64,000 nt of DNA from Norana najaformis (taxonomy: Eukaryota > Annelida > Clitellata > Crassiclitellata > Hormogastridae), in assembly GCA_964023275.1 (NCBI GenBank), contig OZ029923.1:6097229-6161228 (forward strand). Reading direction: 5' to 3'. Numbering within the stretch: position 1 is the stretch's first letter; every line of letters begins with the position of its first letter. The notes under the pieces were generated by a model that made no database searches, had not been told where the DNA came from, and worked only from the letters and a program-made list of their open reading frames with translations. A program made the translations under genes and the position numbers. Positions 20,914 through 32,500 of this stretch are shown piece by piece.

Positions 20914-21625
20914 AACTCAGTTACTTATAGCACCTTAATGGTACTACATAACTATCTACACACAAGAGGAGACTGGATTCCAAAAATGCAGTAGTAATAA
21001 CAGGAGAATGTTGTTTAAACGGGTGATCAGATGTTTTGCATCACTCAACTACGTGCATGAAACGGCCTCCTGGCATCTGTTCATGAAGCAGGGAATCCCA
21101 ACTTTAAAAATAGAAATATTTAGTATTTAAATTTGTTACACTTTTTAGACCCAGCAACTTTATGCACTTGACTACTGAAAATGTAGAGCACCCTCCAATT
21201 GTCTGTGGTGCGCTATAAATTGTCATTTAGCATCACCTTTTAGATTACTTCAACATTAGCGAGGCTAATAAAGGCTCTATACAATTTTCTGGTTACAATG
21301 AGTTTCAGTACTTGCTTACAACTATTTGTTTCAGCACATTCTCCCTCATGCCCTGGTGTGTTATAAATATGTAAATCATTAAGTTTTAGAGTTAGTTCCT
21401 CATAAACAGTGTATTTTAAACCATGCTAACTTTACCAAACTTGAAACATGAAACAACACGAGCACTTCTTGGCTGAAGGTCTGGGGAAAACAAAGCAGCT
21501 TGTCACTGGAAAACTATTTTTCTGTTTTTTTAATTTTTACATTCACGGACTTACAGGTATTTAAATCTCTCGGTGAATATTTTTCGTCTGGTCGGGCGTT
21601 CCACGGACAATAGTGTAGCAGCGAT
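20914..21625. other. Upstream flank of RNPC3, no gene recognised
   Basis: AT-rich DNA upstream of RNPC3 (transcribed toward lower coordinates). No TATA box or CCAAT cluster stands out; the promoter could not be placed. Confidence 0.4.
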
Positions 21626-21629
21626 TGCC

Positions 21630-21745
21630 GATACTAGTGTCTCTATACGGGCCCGGCAGCCTGGAACTCCTTACCTATTGCCCTGGAGGAAATGGTTCGT
21701 CCTAGGCTGTTCAAGCGCCGGTCTACGACGGACTTATTTTAATTG
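21630..21745 (+). mobile_element. LINE ORF2 C-terminal remnant
   Basis: A reading frame here gives AWNSLPIALEEMVRPRLFKR-like sequence. This is the 'GP/AWNSLP...FK..L...LF' terminus typical of Jockey/CR1-type non-LTR retrotransposons and parallels the better copies at 44720-44920 and 58630-58810. Only about 35 codons remain. Confidence 0.5.
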
Positions 21746-22369
21746 ACTAACCGACTGACTCTAATGCCTCGTTGTAATACTACAGTAATACTACATTATT
21801 ACAATACTACAATGTAATACTACAGTTAAAAGTTTCGTACTAGCAATGCAAGTTGTGATTGTAGAATCACGCATACGGTCCCTATTATCGCTCACTAAAC
21901 ACTGAATGTTTCTGCGACATTTATAGCTAGACCACAGATATCGCAAATAAAATATGATGCCCATAACCAAAAACCGGGCCTTGGCAGCACAAAAGTCACT
22001 ATTTCTAACATACTCAAACCTTCTTGCGTTTAATTTTATGTAAACAGGACTCTATATGGCATGATTTTATAATTTAACGATATTACACCGTCAAAAACGT
22101 GCGCTGAAACGCATAATAAATAATTTTGAATATCGTTTTAAATTTACAGTGGGGCGTTAATTGACCCATAAAAAGCAAAGCTATTAGTTTTGGATACTAA
22201 ATTTGCTGAATGTAACTCAATAGCATTTGCACTTATCTATAGGCCAACACGTTTTGCGTTGACCTGAGATCTTTGCTAGTAAGGTAAGGTAACTTTACAC
22301 GTTTTTCTAAGCCGTATGGCATCGAACCTGCTAATTTTCCAATGAATTTATCGGGCGAGATCCTCCAAC

Positions 22370-22500
22370 GCTTCCTGCATATCGATTTTGTTTGACTGAG
22401 CGCCTGTGAAAGCTAAGTCGCGGGAACCAGCTTATTCACAGGTGCTCAGTCAAACCTAATCGATAGGCAAAAGGGTTCGGTTCCAGGTCTAGTCCTATAG
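22370..22500. repeat. Foldback of two family-B SINE pieces
   Basis: A reverse piece (ATCGATTTTGTTTGACTGAG, CGCCTGTGA) is followed after about 30 bases by the forward piece (TCACAGGTGCTCAGTCAAAC, TAATCGATAGGC). The two form an inverted repeat of roughly 27 bp per arm, then the forward copy continues into GGGTTCGGTTCCAGGTC. Confidence 0.65.
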
Positions 22501-22709
22501 TCACCTAGATTTCGTCTAGACTTTTTAAACACTGCAAAGGCAGTCTGGTAACGATTGAACCAACCTAACTATTCATTTTTAGGCTTCTCGAAGTGGTTGT
22601 GAATGCTTCCAATTTACTGCAACAGGTCAAAGTCAACGTTGAAAATATGCATTTGGTTTACACAGTTTGCAAGTGTGATATGTGGAGTCAGCATTATGGT
22701 AATCGTAAC

Positions 22710-23070
22710 CGTAATTCCGACATTTCTACAGCGCCCAACGAAAGCCAAGTCACGGGGACCAGCTTATTCACAGGCGCTCAGTCAAAACAAAGTTGATAGG
22801 CAAAAGGGTTCAAGATCCAAACGACAGACAGAGAGACAGCGTGGCAGCTATATGGTGGGTGGTGTTTGGTATTGGAGCAGAGAGACAGACAGACAGAGAA
22901 AGAGAGAGAGGAGGAAGAAGGGGTGTCAGCGCGGCCGAGACCAAACTGGGGGTGTTTCCTCTCTTCCTCTTCACATTCTGACTACAAGCAGTGGAGAAGA
23001 CTCCTGGGTTGAGGCATATGCGCTTAGCTTTTAAGTAGCGCCTTCGAATTTCGAGTCTACGATTATCATT
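22710..23070 (+). repeat. Family-B SINE copy with downstream 3' part
   Basis: Starts ATTTCTACAGCGCCCAACG, continues through AGCTTATTCACAGGCGCTCA and AGGCAAAAGGGTTC, with a GA-rich insert (22880-22925). It ends with GCGCTTAGCTTTTAAGTAGC and GAGTCTACGATTATC, the ending also seen at 63630-63680. Reading frames across it are not gene-like. Confidence 0.6.
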
Positions 23071-23223
23071 TATGTCAACTGCAGATTTCTTCGCAGCCGA
23101 ATAACTAAGTCAATAGAGAGAAATTAATCAGAGTCGCCAAAGCAAGACAAATCCAATGAGGCCAATATTGTATTTTTGGTTCTGAATCAAAATCCAGAGT
23201 TTAGGCAGGCAGGCAGGCACGCA

Positions 23224-23224
<1 letters not shown>

Positions 23225-23270
<46 letters not shown>
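23225..23270 (+). repeat. (ACAG)n microsatellite
   Basis: About 11 perfect tetranucleotide units. The DNA on either side, 23070-23224 and 23271-23796, holds no recognised gene. An AT palindrome-rich patch is at 23565-23635. Confidence 0.9.
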
Positions 23271-23796
23271 TAGAACAGAAAACTGCTACTAAAGGTCTTC
23301 AGACTACAGCTAATCCTTGAACCTAAGAATAATTAGGCTATGTAGTCAAGGGCAGACCCTGAAGCAATCAGGTCAAATTCCAAACTGAGTTAGGGTTGAA
23401 ATTAGGCGAGGGTTACGTACTAAACTTTGAAGGTGAATAAGGTCATTAAAAAGCTGTAGGCCTAAACTAGGAAGATCTTATAAATCTGGGAAACTACGGA
23501 AAGGTCTAAAAAGCTTTGAAGCCAAAAATTGCTATAAAAGATGGGGAGAAAAATCTGGATCGGCCGCTGTATATATTACACTATATAATATATTGTATAA
23601 TATTATATATATTAATAAATAATAATAAAAGTAATATGTAGCTTATAAGTTTATATATTCTTCTGCATGGAATGAACCGCCGCTTTAAAAGAGGTAACGT
23701 GATCAAATGCGTAGATATAATGACGCAATCATTTCGTCATCGTTTGCGTCCGCCATTAAAGATTGACGTCATTATTTCGTCACCGCGAACGATTTA

Positions 23797-26730
23797 TCAT
23801 GTCAGGAGGTCTTCGCAGGATTTCATCGACGATTTTCTCCCGGCACCGAACAGCCGCGACAACAAGCTGTGTCCGCTCCACACGGAGGAGGCCTTAGCTG
23901 GCTGACTAGCGGGGGCCACGGCCTGCCTCGAGCCGGGCCCAGGTGCGTCGGGAGAGGAGATGGGATCGATGGCAGGGTCCCCAGTGGGCGGTCGATGTCG
24001 GCCAGTGTTTGTCTCCTTCTCCAGATTCAGTCGGATTTGTTTAAGCATTCCGACGAGCAAATCGTCCACTTTGTGATTCAAGATGGCCGACACCTCGATG
24101 TATTTGCAGTCGCTGGCCTGCGCCAAATTGCGTCCCTCTGCGTCAACAGAAAACACTCGTACTGAGGAGCCCACAGAACTCAGAATATAGCCGAGCCATA
24201 AATAGAGGTTCGGTGCGTTTTCGATAGATCCTTAAGGATCCTAATGAGCATCTGAAGAAGCACACTTGCAGTAAAATTGCCACAGTTTCTGTTCAGAAAC
24301 GCTATTTCGCCGCATTTGGAACTGCTACGAAAAGCGCTATGCAAAATATATGGCTTTCGATAAAGCATAGGCCTATGTACTGAAAGCGAGTGATGCCTTA
24401 CCAATTATTTTCAGTTATGCGGGGGTGCGCGATTGTCTAGGGGTTAATGTGCGGGACTCTCGACCGAAGGGTCGCGAGTTCAAATCTCTGCCAGGACAGA
24501 GATGTGTTTCGGGAATAACTGGTAGAGGAGTAAGACGAGGATTCCCGCTATCACCACTACTGTTTAACATCTATATTGAAGAACTTATACGAGAGGCGCT
24601 AGAAAATGTGGAAGGGGGAATAAAAGTAGGAGGAAGACTGGTGAAGGCCTGAGATTTGCAGATGACCAGGCAACCCTGGCAAATAGACAAGAAGATCTTC
24701 TACAAAGGATAATGGACGCCTGAATCTAATTTCAATAGAATATGGTATGAAAATAAACATCAGAAAGACAAAGGCTACGAAGATAAGCAGAAAAGAAGAA
24801 ACAATAGTAAGAATGATAGTAAATGATGAAGAGCTGGAAGAGGTCAGGCAGTTCTGCTACTTAGGAAGTATGATTACAACAGATGCAAAATGCCATAATG
24901 AAATAAAAAGGATAGCGATGGGAAAAGATGCCTTTATGAAGAGGAAAGAACTAACGAGAGGAGGACTGAACAGGAACCTACGGAAAAGAATGGTCAAAGC
25001 GTGGTCTTATATGGATCGGAAACATGGACCATCAGAAAAGAAGACACCAGAAGACAGAAGGAAAAATGGAAACTGCGACAAATGATACAAGACTGGATGA
25101 TGGAGAACTGATACAGTAAACTGATGGAGGAGGCCCAACACGTCAGGAATGGCGCCATTGGACGTTCGAACCTGCCCCCAAGGGGCAGAGAACTTAAATA
25201 AGCCGCTGGTGTGCCATCGACTGATGCCCTTTATATTGTTATTCCGAAGCTACAAAACGTATAAAGTTAGAACATACATGCATGCATGTACATGTATGTA
25301 TGTATGGATGGATGGATGAATAGATTGATGGATGGATTGATGAATGGATGGATGGATGGATAGATTGATTGATGGATGGATGGATTCATGGATGGATTGA
25401 TGGATGGATGGATTGGTGGATGGATGGATGGATGGATAGATTGATGGATGGATGGATTGATGGATGGATGGATTGATGGATGGATGGATTGATGGATGGA
25501 TGGATGGATGGAAGGATGGATACAAATATGTATGTGTGTATGTATGTATGTGTATGTATGCATGTGTGTATGTATGTATGCATGCATGTATGTAGGTATG
25601 TATGTATGCATGCATGTATGTAGGTATGTATGTAAGTGTGTATGTATGTGTGTATGTATGTATGTATGAGTGTATGTATGTATGTATGTATGTATGTATG
25701 CATGCATGTTTTCATGTATGAATGTATGTATGTATGTATGTATGCATGTATGTATGTATGTATGTGTGTATATATGTATGTGTGTATGTATGTATGTATG
25801 TATGCATGTATGTATGTATGTATGTATGTGTGTATGTATGTATGTATGTATGCATGCATGTATGTAGGTATGTATGTAGGTATGTATGTATGTATGTATT
25901 ATGTATGCATGCATGTATGCATGCATGCATGTATCTGAACGTTTTTCTAACGTCATCGACAAACACACACACACAGACACATGGACACACAGACGCACGG
26001 ACACACAGACACACGGACACACAGCGACACTTACCATCCTTGGTTATCATCCGCGATCGTTCCAAGTCGCTCTTGTTAGCGACAAGAATGATCGGTCGGC
26101 TCTTGTTCCTCGTCTTGCTCCGGATGTCTTGCAAGACGTCAGCCGCCTTCTGGAAGGATCTTCGATCGGTGATGGCGTAGACAATAATGTGGCCGTCTAC
26201 CGTGTAATCCTGCCAGACATCCGGTTCCTGCGGCCACCCCAGATGAAAAGCGTTACAACATTAAGGACTGACCGTTTAAATCAGATGCTTTACATTAGAT
26301 TGCGTATTACGTTACATCACATCACATTACAACGTTACGTTACGATTACCATTAAAAATGCCTCAGAGACGCTTAAGGTGACACGCTTTCAAACACGCCT
26401 CGTGATCGTGAAAACTCGAGATTTCTACAGCGCCCAGCGAAAGCCAAGTCGCGGGAACCAGCTTATTCACAGGCGCTCAGTCAAAACAAAATCTACGGGC
26501 AAGAAAGGTTCGGTTTCAGGTCAAGATCCAAGAGTCAGGCAAACAGTCAAACGGCTCCGATGAGTGGTGTCTGTCTGGAATTGGGTCCACAGAAACGGCT
26601 TGGAAGACTGCACCAGCGAGGGACTTAAAGGACCGCATGAGAAACACAACAAAAGCAATAAAAAACAAACACATGATTTAATTACCTTCCAAATTGGTCT
26701 CATGGCTACTGATTTCGTCTTACAGATAGG

Positions 26731-26770
<40 letters not shown>

Positions 26771-28781
26771 TAAAAATAATAATAATAATAATAAGACAAT
26801 TTATATAGCGCCGTAGCACAGCCGAGGCCGAAGAAAAGGGCGCTGTACAAGGGTTCAAAAATCCAGGATCCTTCGGCTGAGTCGCACACATGCCAACAGC
26901 AACAAGAGCAAACTGACGACATACAGGGTAACCTTTCCTTTCTAGGAGCAACCCCCAAGTGGCTCTTGCTGCCAGTGCACAAGACGAACGACCGGCTAAA
27001 CTCAAGAGTGACCCGTCTGTGCAGATCTGCTAGATAGCCAGCTTACGGTGCCCTTGAGGTTTCTTAAAGGCGCTACATAAATAATCAGATACATACTGAC
27101 CTACATACATACATAGGCCTACATACACTCATATACAAATGCATGCATGCATTCCTACACATACATACAGCTCAACAAACATATCCTTTTTACCATAAGT
27201 CGCCAATTGGTTGGTTCAGTTAGATGGCCGTGTAAGCAACGCTTTGGGAGGTGCCTCAAGGGCGCTGTATGAATGCTTTCTTACATTACATATATACATA
27301 CATACATACATACATACATACATACATACATACATACAACACATACATACATACATTCATACATACATACATTTATGCATACATACATACTTACATACAA
27401 TACATACAATTATACATACATACATACATTCAATCATACATACCTACATAATACCTTTATGCATACATACATAAATACATACATACATACATACATACAT
27501 ACATACAATACATACATCCATACATACATACATAAATACATCCTATATATATATATATATATGCATACAAACATACCCCACCTGTTCAACTCATGTCACG
27601 CACCAGGATTCGAACTCTACGATGTGCATTGTGGAGTCCATCACCGTGTTGATGCTGCTCATGCTGCTGCTGCTGCTGTTGCTGACGTGATGCAGCAGCT
27701 GCTGTTCTACCGTCACGCAACCTGTTTCATACGATTCCTCGTCCAATCTATTGCCTTGTAGTCTAACGCAACGAAATTCAATACTAGGCTCATCCGAACG
27801 AAAATCCGACTGCTATCTATTAAACCACTGAGGCATCCAGTGAATATTTACCCTCCGGAAAGAGCTTCTGGAAGACGTAGATACTAAGGACCAAGCATTC
27901 ACCTGCATGACTTTGACCACAGATAGTAATATCTTGTTGTCTCTCGTATTGCGTTGTATTGTATTGTAATATGTTGCATTGCATTTCGTGATATTTGTAT
28001 TGTTTTGTTTTGCACTATACTGTAGTTGTAAATTGTAAAAAATTGTAGACGCTTTTCTCTAGCGACAGTATGGCCTCGACCCCATGGGGTGAGATCCTTC
28101 ACCACCGCTACACGCCATTTAAGGTCCCCATGCATGGACCGCACTATTCTGAGATTCAACTCTGAAATAAAACACGGCTGGGAACCGGAGATCCTCTGCG
28201 AACGCACAGAGGCTTCCTTGGTACTGGGAGAAAATCGTCGATGAAATCCTGCGAAGACCTCCTGATAGGATGTAAAGACGAGCCCCATACCATGTGAAAC
28301 CCAGGCTGACTGGCCCCTATCTCTGATAGGGCCTGCTTGTCACTATATACTGCCCCTGCATAAACACAGAAATACTACTAATAATGGAGGTGATAAGGAT
28401 GTCTGGAGCATGCAGTCAAAATCTGCCTTTGAGATGTTGTGAAATGAGCTACATAAATCGGCAGAAAGCAACCGACCCCGGAATACGGAAGATCGACGAA
28501 CTCCATGATGGACTCTTCGCCGTCCAGAAGTACGGGAACGCTCAGCTCACGACCGTCGTCTGACAGAACAGAGAACATCTACTTAATATTATTATTACTT
28601 TTTGCTCTCAATTATACATGATGTATACATGTAAGAAATGACCGGAGAAATTTAGTAATCATCTGGAATGGTTTATTATTATTATTATTATTATTATTTA
28701 TTATTATTATTATTATTATCATCATCATCATCATCATCATCATTATTATTATTATTAATGTTGTTGTTGTTGCTATTGTTG

Positions 28782-28812
<31 letters not shown>

Positions 28813-29498
28813 CATCATCATCATCATCATTACTACTACTACTACTACTACCACTATTATTATTATTATCATCATCATCATCATCATTACTACTACTACT
28901 ACTGCTGCTACCACTACTACTACTACCACTACTACTACTACTACTGTTATCATGGCCTATTTATGATGACAATCATAAAAGCCCTCATATCAGGACGCTA
29001 TCCGTGATTGGCGAAGTGATAATGGCATGTAATAAAAAACTCGATTAGGCTAAGCGTCAAGCGGCCGAGTCTGATGGTGGGTGAAGGGGGATAAGGGCCC
29101 TTCGCAAAAGCCCCTTTGATGGCAGCGGTGAAGGACTTGAGCGAAATGGACGATGGAAAATGTGTCGATTGTCGAAGGGAGTTGGCGGTTGGCAGGTGAA
29201 GTAACCTTTGCCCTATAAATCGCAACATACCTAACACGATCGGTAATCTCCCGACTGATGTCAACAACTTTTATGGCCTCACACTCGTCATTCCATTACT
29301 TTTTTAATTTGCAATGCTATCTATACGTGTGTCTGACACTGTCTGTGTGTGTGTCTGTGTGTGTCTGTCTGTGTGTCTTTCTGTGTCTGTCTGTATGTGT
29401 GTTTGTGTCTGCGTCTGTGTGTGTCTGTCTGTGTGTCTGTCTGTGTGTCTGTCTTTGTGTTGTCTGCCTGCCTATCTGTGTGTATACGTGTGTGTGCA

Positions 29499-29529
<31 letters not shown>

Positions 29530-32500
29530 GCATCTAAGACAGAAGGATAATGTTGAGTTATAGGGCGGGTAATGGGCAGGCCTACCACTAATACCTTATA
29601 TGCCGAAGCCGAGAAACTGAAGTCGCTATGTACAGCATACATTCCGGCATAAAAGCACACAGGCCATTATCTTGCCAACTCTGTGGTTTTACGGTCATTG
29701 CCCCTAAGCACATGATATTAACATCAATGATATATACACACAAAGCACCTATAGATGAGCCATATATTGTTGTACATATACTCAACTTTCATATATAAAA
29801 CAACACCAATGTGTATTAATATTGTGACGATAAACATATGCCTTGCATAGTTATAAACCTCTACATCTGCCAAACGTGTATATTAATATTATGGAGATAA
29901 ATATAAGCCCTGTATATTTATTGGCCTCTATATGCAAAACGTGTATATTAATATTATGGAGATAAATATAAGCCCTGTATATTTATAGGCCTCTAGATGC
30001 AAAACGTGTACATAATACAATAAACTGGAAGTAGTTGATGGGTGTCAACGAACGGCTGTGCTGAAGATGGATAGATATCAGTCTCGACGGTGTATCAATA
30101 ACAAGGGAGCGGAGGAAACGGCGTCGCTACTGATGCCTGCTTTTGTTGACACTGCGTCTGTACAATGCAACGGTGGTACACAGAGGACGGGGAACCAGTC
30201 TGTCTTGTGTTTAAACAGGAAACCGACTGAATATTTAATCGAACAAAGGCATCGAATCTATTTGGCTTCGCTGGAACAAAAGCTGTTGCCTTACCTATTT
30301 CGTTTTCATCCTGGTCTGATGTATCGCTCGAATGCGCTGCTGGATAATTATCCTAAGCTATTACATCCGCAGACATATGTAAACATGTGCATGTAAACAT
30401 ATGCATAACTATAAATGTACAGTCTCCCTCTGCTTATGACTACTCTGTTTCAGCACACGTGGGCCAACTGGGTTGGACGGTTTACCGTGAAATCTTGACA
30501 CCTAAGTCCTTGCCGTTAAATTCTTAGCGTTAAATCTTTACCGCTAAATCCCTACCGTAAATCTTGACACCAAAATCCTTACAGTTAAATTTTTACCTTT
30601 AAATCTTTACCGTTAAATCCATGCAGTTAAATCCTTACCCCTAAATGCCTACCGTTAAAACCTTACCGCTAAATCCTTACAGTTAAATTCATACCGTGAA
30701 ATCCCTACCGTTTCAGTGCGTATGCAATGCCATGCAATATGACGTGATACGATATATTGCACTGTAGTATATTGTAAATGGACATTTATAGAGCGCCACA
30801 TCAATGAAACCCATCGACAGGGTTCCCAACTCAGTAATAACCACAGTCACCACGAAAGAGGCCTGCGTGACAAGCTAAAAGGAATTAGACGAGGAGAGAG
30901 ATGCTCTGATTAAGGTTGAATGTCGATGCTCACCAGCAGCATCAGCAGCAGCCAAACGACACAGAGGAGGGATGAATTTTAAAGCCCTACATAAAGAACG
31001 TTGCCATGGTTACTCAAGACATTCTATCAGGAATCGTCGTTTGAGGCGCCAGTTCAATCAGAGCGACCAACCTCTTGATTTGCATGATCCGCAAAGGGAT
31101 AATCATGATAATCACCTCGTGCTGCTGCTGCTGCCGATGATGACGACGACGACAATGATCATGATAACGACGACGACGATTATGATAAAGATGGTGGTGG
31201 TCTTGATGGTGGTGGTGATGCTGCTGCTGCTGATAATGATGATGATGATGATTGATGATGATTGATGATGATCATGATGATAAGGATTATGTTGATCATG
31301 ATGATCATGGCAGGCCTATTTATGACGACGATTACGATAATGGTGTTGGTGGTGGTAGGTAATGATGATGGAGAGGTGATGATGGTAGTGGTGATGCTGA
31401 TGTGGCGGTGATGCTGCTGCTGATGATGATGATGACGACGACGATGATTTCACAAGACTCCCATGAAATCGAACCCGGACGCATCGTCGAAATCCCTAAA
31501 CTTTTCAACGACTCCAACCATCAATCGATAGGACTAGAACCGGAGAAGTTCTTGCTCCCTGAAGAGCATTTATCGCTTACCCCCTTGTAATGTAATGTAA
31601 TGTAAACAAAAACTTATAAAGCGCCACTTCGAGGTAAACTTCTCAGAGGCGCTTCCGGCCCTACAACCCAGAAGCACTGGGGAATAAGAAGGTCTTTAAG
31701 CGCTTAAGGAAAAGAGGGGGAGATAGACTAAGAAGTTCCTGGCGTAGGTCATTAGGAAGCCCATTCCAGAAAGCGGGACCAACTACAGCAAAACTTCTGC
31801 GCTGGGCCGTAGCTGTTCGGACCGATGGGACAAGCAAGTCACCCCGTACCGCCGAACGAAGTAGTCTGCGGCCCCGAATGGAGGAGGCCAGAACACAGAG
31901 CTCCCTTCTTCTTCATCCGATGCCATTTCTTTTACGGTCAGTAACTATCGGCCAAGACCCCTTCCAATCGGCTACAGGAAGCATATGGCAGCCTCCCGAT
32001 TGCAAGAACTTAACCCCTTTACCGTGAACCCCGAGTTAACTCGTCCAGCGGGAACCCATTGTGCAGCGTGAACCCCGAGTTAACTCGTCCGCATGATATG
32101 CATCTATTCACTCACCGTGTATGCCGAATAAACTAGTCCTAATGGCAATAGCAAAATATAATAGTGCTTTACGATTAAAATAACGGCTTTCCGTATTATA
32201 AATTAGGTCATACGCTGGGCGGGCCAACTAAATAAAATTATATAATTCACACTAAAAATGGCTGGTCGCAAGCGTGTTTTATCTAACCAAGAAATACATC
32301 GTTTATTAGTTGAAAGTGATGATAGTTTGCCCGATGAGAGTGACTGATGATAGCTAACTAAGTTCTACTTCTAGTAAAATTGTTGGGTGAGAAAATGATG
32401 ACAGTGATGATGGCCAGAAAACCGTTCAGTAGGCCTAGGACAGCAGTTCGCCGTCTGCGTGGTCAAGAGATGAAATCGGGCCACGTCAACGCTTAGCATT

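Noticed and set aside
24421..24505. tRNA gene
   Set aside because: A and B boxes are present but there is no paired acceptor stem and it runs into a LINE fragment; it is a SINE head. The same reasoning applies to the heads at 3036, 18712, 34970, 35365, 48925 and 57396.
25267..26037. Reading frames of up to 256 aa rich in His, Ile, Thr, Tyr, or Met, Cys, Val
   Set aside because: They are translations of GATG/TATG tetranucleotide arrays and open in several frames on both strands; no codon-level sign of a gene.
27847..27905. Possible extra RGK exon between exons 2 and 3 on the minus strand
   Set aside because: Splice-like ends exist, but joining exons 28559-28477 and 26227-26035 directly keeps phase and reproduces the family alignment without a gap.
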